NCBI GenBank assembly: GCA_011620825.1
Contig: WOYN01000092.1
Span: 1 to 6,008 of the forward strand
Length of the DNA stretch: 6,008 nt
DNA from: Candidatus Methanomethylophilaceae archaeon
GTDB taxonomy: Archaea; Thermoplasmatota; Thermoplasmata; Methanomassiliicoccales; Methanomethylophilaceae
Reading direction: 5' to 3'
Part shown: positions 1 through 5,338 of the stretch, piece after piece
How the letters are laid out: every line of letters starts with the position of its first letter
Position numbering within the stretch: position 1 is the stretch's first letter
The notes under the pieces: generated by a model
Seen by the model: the letters and a program-made list of their open reading frames with translations, nothing else
What the model was told of the DNA's origin: nothing
Database searches by the model: none
Made by a program: the position numbers and the translations under genes

Positions 1-186
1 GAGCATGACCCCGTATTTTGCGATCTCCGCGACTTCGGTCACATGTCCTACATCCTGTTTCATTCCGAGATCGGCCATTGCCGCCCTCGTGTTCTCTTCC
101 AGCACCTTGCAGTTCCTGCACCCTGCTCCGAGAATCTTCACGAATGCGTCGTCTGCGTTTTCCGTCGTTTTCTTTTTTCCAAACAT
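1..186 (-). CDS. Thioredoxin-like CxxC protein (redox-active disulfide protein 2 type), 3' end outside window
   Basis: The first 62 residues are visible; the gene runs off the left edge. After a short charged lead (MFGKKKTTENADD) comes a beta strand (FVKILGAG) followed at once by C-R-N-C at residues 23-26 and an amphipathic helix (KVLEENTRAAMADLG). This is the order in the small thioredoxin-fold proteins called redox-active disulfide protein 2, where the CxxC opens helix 1. There is no signal peptide, so it should be cytoplasmic. It lies 8 bases after the permease stop and has a good Shine-Dalgarno, so it is probably the last or next-to-last gene of that operon. Such proteins often accompany UPF0718/ArsP-type permeases in bacteria and archaea. 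A role in reducing or handing over the permease substrate is inference. The family is usually about 75-80 residues, so only a short tail should be missing. Confidence 0.85.
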   Translation of the reverse strand, partial: MFGKKKTTENADDAFVKILGAGCRNCKVLEENTRAAMADLGMKQDVGHVTEVAEIAKYGVML

Positions 187-190
187 TTTT

Positions 191-196
191 CACCTC
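191..196 (-). promoter_or_regulatory. Shine-Dalgarno for the thioredoxin-like gene
   Basis: On the minus strand GAGGTG lies 4 bases before the ATG at 186 and overlaps the TGA stop (197-195) of the permease gene. This fixes the start at 186 and indicates translation from the same transcript as the permease. It is the clearest Shine-Dalgarno in the window; most other starts seem leaderless or coupled. Confidence 0.7.
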
Positions 197-1220
197 AAAA
201 GATCAAATTGAACAGGTATCCCGTCAGCATCACGCCGGAAAGGCATATTCCGATGAATATGACCAGCAACTTGTTCTTGACCACGGTCTTCAGCAATACG
301 ATCGAAGGGATCGACATTATGGTCACCCCCATCATGAAGGCCAATATCGTACCGACTTCGATTCCTTTCGCATAGAGCGCCTCGGCTATCGGAATCGTGC
401 CGAATATGTCGGCATAGACGAGTGCACCGGTCAAAGTAGCTATGATCACAGAGAATGGATTGTTATCTCCCAATACGCCCTGTATTATTTCCGTCGGTAT
501 CCAGTTGTGGATCAGCGCGCCTATCAGAACGCCTACTACGGCATATGGGAGCACCTGCCTCAATGTGTTCTTGACCTGCGTCCACGATTCGACGGAACGT
601 TCTCTCCTCGTGAGCTCGTACCATTGTTTCGAGCCATTGCCCGCACAGGAGCAACTGCAGCAATCCTCTGCGATTGTCGGACGCGCGAACTCCTTTATCT
701 GATTTTCCAGACGCATGCGCTCGATGACTATCCCTCCAACGATTGCAATGAGTATCCCCACGATGACATACAGTAATGTGACTTCGATGCCGAAAACACC
801 CATCAATATTGTCAATGCGGCAAAATCCACCAAGGGCGACGATATGAGAAACGAGAACGTCACGCCCAGCGGCAACCCGGCTTTCGTGAAACCGATGAAG
901 ATAGGTATTGATGAACAGCTGCAGAACGGCGTAACCGTTCCCAGCAGAGCGCCTACCGTGTTTCCCTTGATGCCTTTGAACGTGCTCAATATCTGCTTGG
1001 TCCTCTCAGGCGGGTAAAATGTTTGCACGTACGATATCACGAAGATGAGGGCTACCAAAAGTACCACGATCTTTATCAGGTCGTAAATAAAGAACTGCAG
1101 GCTGCCTCCCAACTGTGTTCCAAGGTCCACCCCCAGGGCCGTGAGCAACGAACCCACCAGATCGTTAAGCCAGCGCATCCCGAGAATCTGAACCTGAACG
1201 AAATCCCAGACGGAACTCAT
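195..1220 (-). CDS. ArsP/UPF0718 family permease (DUF318), probable metalloid or metal efflux
   Basis: A 341-residue polytopic inner-membrane protein. Hydrophobic segments lie at about residues 42-65, 88-112, 117-140, 145-167, 222-243, 256-275, 288-310 and 317-340, giving eight helices in two halves. The hallmark TPFCSCSS sits at residues 97-104 and is followed by IPIFIGFTKAGLPLGV, the signature of the UPF0718/ArsP_1 permeases. Bacterial ArsP exports trivalent methylarsenicals, and other members move Cu or Zn. The central cytoplasmic loop carries a second cysteine cluster, CCSCSC at residues 187-192, so the protein has two thiol clusters. The start codon overlaps the preceding stop (ATGA, 1220-1217), so translation is probably coupled to the DUF6951-like gene. 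An ArsR regulator upstream and a CxxC thioredoxin-like gene downstream support a soft-metal or metalloid efflux role. The exact substrate cannot be read from sequence. Confidence 0.9.
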   Translation of the reverse strand: MSSVWDFVQVQILGMRWLNDLVGSLLTALGVDLGTQLGGSLQFFIYDLIKIVVLLVALIFVISYVQTFYPPERTKQILSTFKGIKGNTVGALLGTVTPFCSCSSIPIFIGFTKAGLPLGVTFSFLISSPLVDFAALTILMGVFGIEVTLLYVIVGILIAIVGGIVIERMRLENQIKEFARPTIAEDCCSCSCAGNGSKQWYELTRRERSVESWTQVKNTLRQVLPYAVVGVLIGALIHNWIPTEIIQGVLGDNNPFSVIIATLTGALVYADIFGTIPIAEALYAKGIEVGTILAFMMGVTIMSIPSIVLLKTVVKNKLLVIFIGICLSGVMLTGYLFNLIF

Positions 1221-1564
1221 TGCAGTATGCCCCCATCCTCGTCCGTGAATCTTACCGAATTCTGCGCCGACTTGGCAACCAGCGTTCTGGACAGCATGCC
1301 TGCTTCGATCCAGCCGGCGTTGATCGCGCCCATGACGGATAGGCAGTTCGCCGATATGTCCTGCCTCATGTCAGAAGACATTATGCGGCCGCCGTCGAGG
1401 TCCGGCAGGTCCGTCAATGTTATCTTCCCCAGACGCGAACCGTATGCTTCGATCTTCTTACAATCGGACCCGATGCTGACATCGAAACCCCCGTCTTCCC
1501 TTGCGGTAACGGTGATCCCGTGTGTCTTGTCGCGCGTCCTCATATCAACGACAACTGTTGCCAC
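1217..1564 (-). CDS. Small DUF6951-like protein of the permease operon
   Basis: A 115-residue soluble protein with no membrane segment or signal peptide. The layout resembles my memory of DUF6951: beta-rich first half (GITVTAREDGGFDVSIGSDCKKI), a D-C-K-K-I element at residues 34-38, then A-N-C at 72-74, a helix (SVMGAINAGWIEAGM) and a final strand (NSVRF, residues 102-106). Only two cysteines remain, C35 and C74; the GxCGF-like cysteine I recall near the N terminus of relatives is absent (TRDKTHGI here). The paired cysteines and the position directly before a permease suggest a metal- or metalloid-binding partner, which is inference. The start is GTG at 1564; no Shine-Dalgarno is visible, but a TATA box is centred 25-26 nt upstream, fitting a leaderless mRNA. 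ATG at 1543 (residue 8) is the alternative start. Confidence 0.75.
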   Translation of the reverse strand: MATVVVDMRTRDKTHGITVTAREDGGFDVSIGSDCKKIEAYGSRLGKITLTDLPDLDGGRIMSSDMRQDISANCLSVMGAINAGWIEAGMLSRTLVAKSAQNSVRFTDEDGGILQ

Positions 1565-1571
1565 GGATTGA

Positions 1572-1602
1572 ATATAGATTAATGTCTATATAGATATATC
1601 TA
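1572..1602. promoter_or_regulatory. Two overlapping palindromes, probable ArsR operator
   Basis: Site one is an inverted repeat, ATATAGA (1572-1578), 6-base spacer, TCTATAT (1585-1591). Site two is a perfect 12-base palindrome, TAGATATATCTA (1591-1602), which shares base 1591 with site one. Together they cover the TATA box at 1586-1593. Dimeric ArsR/SmtB regulators bind AT-rich inverted repeats over promoters and leave when metal binds. Being in the gap between the regulator gene and the efflux genes, these are the natural operator. A bound dimer would block TBP. The binding itself is inferred. Confidence 0.55.
1586..1593 (-). promoter_or_regulatory. TATA box of the DUF6951-permease-thioredoxin operon
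   Basis: CTATATAG is centred at 1589.5, about 25.5 nt upstream of the GTG at 1564. That is the distance expected when transcription starts at the start codon itself. It lies in the 44-base gap after the arsR-type gene, so the efflux genes have a promoter of their own besides any read-through from the regulator gene. Confidence 0.55.
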
Positions 1603-1608
1603 AATGAA

Positions 1609-1914
1609 TTAATGTGCGATTGATTCTCGATCGCTTTTTACGTCCGCGCGTTCGTCTTTGGGAATAAGAGATGAAACGTAAGCGATGACATCGTTGACGG
1701 CCTCGACGTTGATAGAATAATGAGACCATTGTCCGCTCTTTCTGACATTTACCAATCCGCTCTTCTGCAGAGTCGACATATGATACGATAGCGTCGGCTG
1801 GGTAATATTCAAATTATCTTGAATCTCACATGCACAGAGTTCGCCCTCCGAGAGCCTTTCTAAGATCTTCAGTCTGTTAGCGTCAGAAAAGGCCCTGAAT
1901 ACATCTGCATTCAT
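1609..1914 (-). CDS. ArsR/SmtB-family winged-helix repressor
   Basis: A 101-residue protein with the family layout. Helix 1-2 reads FRAFSDANRLKILERLSEG (6-24), the metal-site helix reads ELCACEI (25-31), and the recognition helix with the TLSYHMSTL core lies at about 38-55 (TQPTLSYHMSTLQKSGLV). The beta wing follows (VNVRKSGQWSHYSIN). The CxC pair C27/C29 matches the ELCVCDL site of E. coli ArsR, which senses As(III)/Sb(III); the third cysteine of that protein is absent. The start is set at ATG 1914, where family similarity begins and a TATA-like box lies 27 nt upstream. A TTG start at 1935 would add seven residues including a cysteine (MLSLLRC). It probably represses the permease operon just downstream on the same strand. 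The acidic/basic C-terminal tail (DERADVKSDRES) is variable in the family. Confidence 0.93.
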   Translation of the reverse strand: MNADVFRAFSDANRLKILERLSEGELCACEIQDNLNITQPTLSYHMSTLQKSGLVNVRKSGQWSHYSINVEAVNDVIAYVSSLIPKDERADVKSDRESIAH

Positions 1915-1936
1915 ACAGCGTAATAGAGATAACAAT

Positions 1937-1945
1937 CGATATGAA
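1937..1945 (-). promoter_or_regulatory. TATA-like box of the ArsR-type gene
   Basis: TTCATATCG on the minus strand is centred at 1941, about 27 nt before the ATG at 1914, and no Shine-Dalgarno is present. This favours a leaderless transcript and the 101-residue form. Directly upstream the heptamer GATAAGT (minus strand) occurs twice, at 1973-1967 and 1951-1945, spaced 22 bases (two helical turns). It may be a second control element or chance. Confidence 0.35.
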
Positions 1946-1968
1946 CTTATCCCGTACCCGTCACATAC

Positions 1969-2328
1969 TTATCGGATATGGTGTGACAGCTCCGTGCCAT
2001 CGTATCCGGGTCCGACCGTGCATGGCAGAGTGAGTTTCATAACCTTGACGACGAAGATATCCGAGCCCGACCCGGCCCCTGACATGGATCATATCTTCTC
2101 GACCGCGTCGGCGGCCATGCCGTTGGGTCATACCGCAATGGCATTATTGGTCTTCTCCAACAAGGATTTCCTTTCGGCATCGTTGCCGAAGAGGCGGTAA
2201 TCATGAGGTGCATCCGACAGATGGCGAACGTGACAGAGGACAGCGCCGCGGAAGCTCCCGGGTACCGGTATTTCAAATTTGAGACCCTATGCCTTGATGA
2301 TTGGACATAAGCAGACGGGAGTCTTCAT
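1969..2328 (-). pseudogene. Decayed gene of about 119 codons with three in-frame stops
   Basis: Reading from ATG at 2328 gives MKTPVCLCPIIKA, then TAG (2289-2287), then a protein-like stretch including RLFGNDAERKSLLEKTNNAI, then TGA (2130-2128), PNGMAADAVEKI, TGA (2091-2089), and a last part with GSDIFVVKVMKLTLPCTVG, ending in TAA at 1971-1969. The frame stays the same across all three stops, and third positions favour G/C as in the intact genes. Each stop could come from one C-to-T change (CAG to TAG, CGA to TGA). The antisense frame at 1994-2200 is open in the same relative register as the antisense shadows of the antiporter and permease, as expected from former coding on the minus strand. 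I do not recognise the family. It fills most of the otherwise gene-free gap between the ArsR-type gene and the asparagine-synthase gene. A 13-codon peptide, or a 66-residue product if TAG were read through, are the other possibilities. Confidence 0.45.
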
Positions 2329-2387
2329 ATTTATTCGATAAGAAACGCCATGTCTGGCTCTTTTCGGGAGAAGTCTGCATATGCGAT

Positions 2388-3191
2388 TCAGATGCCGTTT
2401 CCCTTTACTTCGTCGTAGATGGACGCGATGTACTGATTGTACATCATGCCCTTGCTCTTGGCCAGCGCTCTTATTATATCCGTCGTCCCAGAGCCGTACT
2501 GCGAGGATTTCTTCTTTCTTTCTGCTATGACGGGATGTCCCAGGTCTATGGCGACTTCCCTGAGCACGGCCTTCCTGGAGTCCATGTCCGTCGGCCTCAG
2601 TTCCGCAGGATCGATCTTCTCTATCTCCGCGATCACAGTCTCGTCGAGATACGGGTACGCGATGCTCTTCCCGAAATGGGCGGCTATCTTCTTCTCGCAG
2701 GGGACCGACACATCCAAAAGCCTTTTCACGCTGTCTTTCCTGAATATCTCGTAATCCGCATACGGGCACCCGACGAATTTCGCGCATCCCATGAAGTACT
2801 CGTCGGCACCCTGGCCCGTCAGGATGACATCCTCTCCGGACGCCTTGCAGACGCTGAACAGCTGGAGCTCGTATGAGATTGTGAACGGGTCCCGGGTTCC
2901 CGTCGCGGCCATCATCTCGCGTATGAGGGATCCCACGTTATCTCGGGATATCCGTACGTGGGCCCAGGGGAGCCCGATCTTTTCCGATAGATCTCTCGCC
3001 ATGATAACGTCGTGAGACGTGTCGGTCCCGCATGTGTACAGTATTACCGAATTGGCGTATTCCTTGGCCACCGCCGCCGCGAGTCCGGAATCCAGCCCGC
3101 CGGAGAACGCGACGCCTACGTCCCTGCCTTCGGTGCTCTTCTTTATGGCGGCCACTATGGAATCTCTCAAACCGCCGTACCTGAAGGACAT
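2388..3191 (-). CDS. Stand-alone asparagine-synthase-type ATP-pyrophosphatase domain protein
   Basis: A 267-residue cytoplasmic protein corresponding to the C-terminal synthetase half of AsnB. The PP-loop SGGLDS lies at residues 30-35, the second strand (ILYTCGTD) at 50-57, and the GQGADEYFMG block at 126-135, matching the GEGADE element that helps bind ATP and aspartate. KKKSSQYGSG at 226-235 is equivalent to the conserved lysine/GSG element near the end of the synthetase domain. AsnB normally has an N-terminal Cys2 glutaminase domain of about 200 residues; here the ORF opens only 29 residues before the PP-loop. It therefore cannot make its own ammonia from glutamine and must use free ammonia, a partner, or another nucleophile. 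Reaction by family: adenylation of a carboxylate with release of PPi, then amide formation. The true substrate is not evident. Several cysteines (C54, C115, C136, C142, C165) are present. A TATA box 26 nt upstream supports this start. Confidence 0.88.
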   Translation of the reverse strand: MSFRYGGLRDSIVAAIKKSTEGRDVGVAFSGGLDSGLAAAVAKEYANSVILYTCGTDTSHDVIMARDLSEKIGLPWAHVRISRDNVGSLIREMMAATGTRDPFTISYELQLFSVCKASGEDVILTGQGADEYFMGCAKFVGCPYADYEIFRKDSVKRLLDVSVPCEKKIAAHFGKSIAYPYLDETVIAEIEKIDPAELRPTDMDSRKAVLREVAIDLGHPVIAERKKKSSQYGSGTTDIIRALAKSKGMMYNQYIASIYDEVKGNGI

Positions 3192-3212
3192 GCGGCGGGG
3201 ATGATGGTCATA

Positions 3213-3222
3213 GTCTATAATT
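3213..3222 (-). promoter_or_regulatory. TATA box for the asparagine-synthase-type gene
   Basis: AATTATAGAC on the minus strand has its TTATAGA core centred at 3217, 26 nt upstream of the ATG at 3191. No Shine-Dalgarno is seen in the 20 bases before that ATG, so a leaderless mRNA is likely. The core is nearly symmetric (TATAA on the other strand), so it might also fire towards the small plus-strand ORF. Confidence 0.55.
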
Positions 3223-3291
3223 GCAACGGATTGTCGGACAAGATAAAACCACCATCATGGAAGATGGCTATGCGTTCCCGGGCAGGTATCG

Positions 3292-3489
3292 ATGAAGGCG
3301 GGCAAGTTGGCCGAACAACGGGCCGCAGACGGATTCCGGAGACGGGGCATGAGAAGATACGGGACCGCGCCGGTCCCGGCGGCGTTCGCGACGATGACAG
3401 CGATGTTCATCGACACCCTCCGCAAGGCGCTCGCGCCCAAACGCGTACCGTGGATCACCGGTGTTCGGTCTCGTTGGTCCGGTCCGTAA
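3292..3489 (+). CDS. Doubtful small basic protein, 65 residues
   Basis: I do not recognise it. The reading frame MKAGKLAEQRAADG... is open for 65 codons, is rich in Arg/Lys, and contains a short hydrophobic patch (VPAAFATMTAMFI, about residues 28-40). Codons favour G/C at third position and purine at first position for the first 50 or so, as real genes here do, and then lose this pattern (WITGVRSRWSGP). AGGT lies 5 bases before the ATG, and a TATA-like GATAAAAC lies near 3240-3247. The antisense frame (3255-3524, minus) is equally open but has a less gene-like first-position bias. It may be a real small gene, a 3'-decayed remnant, or a chance ORF in the otherwise empty 333-base stretch between the asparagine-synthase-type and antiporter genes. 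Confidence 0.3.
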   Translation: MKAGKLAEQRAADGFRRRGMRRYGTAPVPAAFATMTAMFIDTLRKALAPKRVPWITGVRSRWSGP

Positions 3490-3494
3490 CCGGA
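3478..3494 (+). repeat. Short inverted repeat over the end of the small ORF
   Basis: TCCGGT, a 5-base loop CCGTA, then ACCGGA form a perfect 6-bp stem that includes the TAA at 3487-3489. No T-run follows, and archaeal termination depends on T-rich tracts, so I do not call it a terminator. A second palindrome, GATCGCGATC (3513-3522), lies just before the antiporter stop codon. Confidence 0.3.
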
Positions 3495-3525
3495 GTGGCG
3501 ACGTAACCTGACGATCGCGATCAAA

Positions 3526-4800
3526 TCATACCTGTGCCGGAGTATCGACCCCTGCGTCCCCGTACTTCTTCCTGAAGCCCCTCTCCACCATGAAATAAGA
3601 TACTGTGGTTGTAGCGATGGCCATTATGACCACGCAGGAGAACGTCACAGGCTCTAAGGCGCCGGACATCACCCCTATGGTGGCTATCACCATGGCCACT
3701 TCCGCTTTGGGCACCATGCCCCAGCCTATTATGTTCATCGACCTGAGGTCCAGGGAACGGTCGCCTGCCTTGGCGCCTATCGAACATGCGAGATACTTCG
3801 CAAGTATGGCTATCGCCGATATACCCGCCGCGAACCCTAAAACCTCCAGGGACGCAAGGTCGCTCAGGACCACGCGTATTCCCACGCTTATGAAGAAGAA
3901 CGCCATGAAGAATTCCTTCAGGGGTTCGATCTCCTTGATGAGATGCCATTCTTCGGCATTATCGGCGAACATCATTCCCGCAAAGTATGCTCCGATGATC
4001 ACTGAAAGACCGATCATATCGGCGGCGATGGCCAATGCGAAGCATACGCCTATGCCGGCAAAAAGCATCGTCCAATCCGGGTTCTCTCCGCGGTGACTGT
4101 TTATCGAGTCGTGTATCCTAGGCATCACGTATATGCACACTACAAGTGCCAACACTACGAAAAGCAATGATTTCAGAACTATCGTTAGGACTCCCGACGG
4201 GGAGGTGTCTCCTATGGCGACACCCGACATTACAGCCAATATCACCAGTGTTACGATCTCGGATATCACGGCAGCACCGAGTATGATCTTGCCCTCTGCG
4301 GTGTTGGACATTTTAAGGCCTTTCAGAACGTGGGCGGACACTCTCGCGCTGGTGGTTATCAGCGCGGTGGCTATGAACAGCGAAGATATCATGTCTCCTC
4401 CCGTCATACTCATGAACATAAAGCCAAGTGCGAAAGGCACGGCGATACCCAGAATCGCCGCGAATACCGCAGTCCTACCCACCTTGAAAAGGTCCGAGAC
4501 CTTGGTCTCCAATCCTACGGTGAACAAGAGGAATATCACTCCCAGCTCCGAGAACAGCATCAGGACATCGTATCCTTCGCTTCCCGCCGACGTCGGGGTC
4601 TGAACGGTGATGCCCATCTGGTCCAGGAGGTTCCACCCTCCCAGCCCGGCGATGACTACGTTCGCAACAAGGATTCCGACGACGATCTCCCCCATCATCC
4701 CGGGCAGGTGCATCTTCTCGAAAATGAAGGAACCTAGGTTGGACAGGAAGAAGAGCACGAACAGCATCGCTACGAGTGATATTACGTCCACATAAGCCAC
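3526..4800 (-). CDS. CPA2-family cation/proton antiporter (Na+/H+ exchanger domain)
   Basis: A 424-residue protein of about 12-13 helices covering a whole Na_H_Exchanger domain; no TrkA-N/KTN regulatory domain follows. Landmarks are LPGMMGEIVVGIL (32-44), ELGVIFLLFTVGLET (85-99), the unwound-helix region ATALITTSARVSAHVL (144-159), GAAVISEIVTLVIL (175-188), IGLSVIIGAYFAGMMF (263-278) and GMVPKAEVAMVIA (361-373). In CPA2 exchangers the 175-188 segment normally reads AxxxDD or ND and its aspartate carries the ion; here it is S180-E181. K365 in PKAEV corresponds to the conserved Lys/Arg of the PRGE motif. It would trade Na+ or K+ for H+ across the membrane. The longest frame starts at GTG 4800; a TATA-like tract centred at 4815 instead fits leaderless initiation at GTG 4791 (residue 4). 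Downstream lies the gene-poor stretch; upstream is the divergent bPH gene. Confidence 0.92.
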   Translation of the reverse strand: MAYVDVISLVAMLFVLFFLSNLGSFIFEKMHLPGMMGEIVVGILVANVVIAGLGGWNLLDQMGITVQTPTSAGSEGYDVLMLFSELGVIFLLFTVGLETKVSDLFKVGRTAVFAAILGIAVPFALGFMFMSMTGGDMISSLFIATALITTSARVSAHVLKGLKMSNTAEGKIILGAAVISEIVTLVILAVMSGVAIGDTSPSGVLTIVLKSLLFVVLALVVCIYVMPRIHDSINSHRGENPDWTMLFAGIGVCFALAIAADMIGLSVIIGAYFAGMMFADNAEEWHLIKEIEPLKEFFMAFFFISVGIRVVLSDLASLEVLGFAAGISAIAILAKYLACSIGAKAGDRSLDLRSMNIIGWGMVPKAEVAMVIATIGVMSGALEPVTFSCVVIMAIATTTVSYFMVERGFRKKYGDAGVDTPAQV

Positions 4801-4810
4801 ATGAATTGAT

Positions 4811-4820
4811 AGAATAAAAA
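4811..4820 (-). promoter_or_regulatory. TATA-like tract for the antiporter
   Basis: TTTTTATTCT on the minus strand is centred at about 4815, only 15 nt from the GTG at 4800 but 24-25 nt from the in-frame GTG at 4791. It therefore argues for the shorter antiporter (421 residues) from a leaderless mRNA. No Shine-Dalgarno is visible for either start. Confidence 0.4.
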
Positions 4821-4876
4821 ACCAGAGGAAAAAAGGAACGGCCTCTTACGCTCGGACGAATTGCGGAAATGTAAAA

Positions 4877-4886
4877 AAATTATATG
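4877..4886 (+). promoter_or_regulatory. TATA box for the bPH-domain gene
   Basis: AAATTATATG has its TTATAT core at 4880-4885, 26-27 nt upstream of the GTG at 4909. A start at TTG 4861 would place this promoter inside the coding region, so the box decides for the 4909 start. Confidence 0.55.
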
Positions 4887-4908
4887 TCACCAGACCGTTC
4901 GGTACCTC

Positions 4909-5334
4909 GTGGCCGATTCTGTATATAGGACGAAACGCGGGCTTTGGTATTATCTCGCCCCTCTATTTGCCGTAGTCATAGCCGTGGCCTGGTTCCTGGC
5001 CCTGGACGGCTGGATATGGGCTGTCGTATGCGTAGCGACGATTGCCGTGATGCTGTTCGTTTTCGCGGCCGCCACTTACGTGTACCGCAGAACCAGTTAC
5101 ACCGTGACCGCAACCTCGGTGACGATCGATTCCACCGACGGCCGAATCGATATAGCGTTCTCGAAAATCACTTCCGTCGACACGGAAAAGGACGACCGCT
5201 CCGCATTCTACGGGATGTCGGGCGATATCGTACGCATTAAATTCGGTAGCGCCTCGTCGGTGATCATCTCTCCCGCGAGGAAAGAGGAGTTCCTCGAAGA
5301 GCTCAGAAGGGCCGGGCTCAACGTGGTCTGCTGA
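4909..5334 (+). CDS. Two-helix membrane protein with a bacterial-type PH domain (bPH_4-like)
   Basis: A 141-residue protein from GTG 4909, beginning (V/M)ADSVYRTKRGLWYYLAP. Two membrane helices form a hairpin at about residues 13-31 and 36-57 with a very short connector (ALDGW). They are followed by YRRT and a small beta-rich domain, residues 61-138: SYTVTATSVTID, then ISFSKITSVD-like text (DIAFSKITSVD, 81-91), RIKFGSASSVIISPARKEEF (109-128) and a final helix (EELRRAGLN). The SPxxKEEFxxxL ending after paired strands is characteristic of the bPH_4 (formerly DUF1200) fold. Such proteins are membrane-anchored with the PH domain on the cytoplasmic side; their ligands are mostly unknown. A longer frame from TTG 4861 adds 16 residues (MRKCKKIICHQTVRYL), but the TATA box lies inside it. 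The gene is divergent from the antiporter and converges on the ACT gene 4 bases away. Confidence 0.8.
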   Translation: MADSVYRTKRGLWYYLAPLFAVVIAVAWFLALDGWIWAVVCVATIAVMLFVFAAATYVYRRTSYTVTATSVTIDSTDGRIDIAFSKITSVDTEKDDRSAFYGMSGDIVRIKFGSASSVIISPARKEEFLEELRRAGLNVVC

Positions 5335-5338
5335 AATA

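Noticed and set aside
18..776. Long plus-strand frame of 252 codons over the thioredoxin-like and permease genes
   Set aside because: Antisense shadow: low-complexity His/Tyr/Arg/Asp content, and the minus strand encodes clear families there.
1994..2200. Plus-strand 68-codon open frame in the arsR-asparagine-synthase gap
   Set aside because: It sits in the same relative register to the decayed minus-strand frame as the antisense shadows of the permease and antiporter do to their genes, and has no promoter or Shine-Dalgarno of note.
2287..2289. In-frame TAG as a pyrrolysine codon
   Set aside because: Two TGA stops follow in the same protein-like frame, so decay explains all three stops more simply; no Pyl family is recognised.
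2287..2787. Minus-strand 166-codon frame overlapping the asparagine-synthase-type gene
   Set aside because: Arg/Gly/His-rich out-of-frame reading of that gene; only its last 13 codons (MKTPVCLCPIIKA) belong to the decayed gene frame.
3478..3494. Hairpin as a transcription terminator
   Set aside because: Stem of only 6 bp and no T-tract on either strand; archaeal terminators rely on T-rich runs.
3255..3524. Minus-strand 89-codon frame upstream of the asparagine-synthase-type gene
   Set aside because: Mirror register of the plus-strand small ORF, with a weaker purine bias at first codon position and a composition unlike the neighbours.
3605..4603. Plus-strand Thr/Ile/Ala-rich frames (3605-4096 and 4133-4603)
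   Set aside because: Antisense of the antiporter membrane helices; the repetitive composition arises from the hydrophobic codons opposite.
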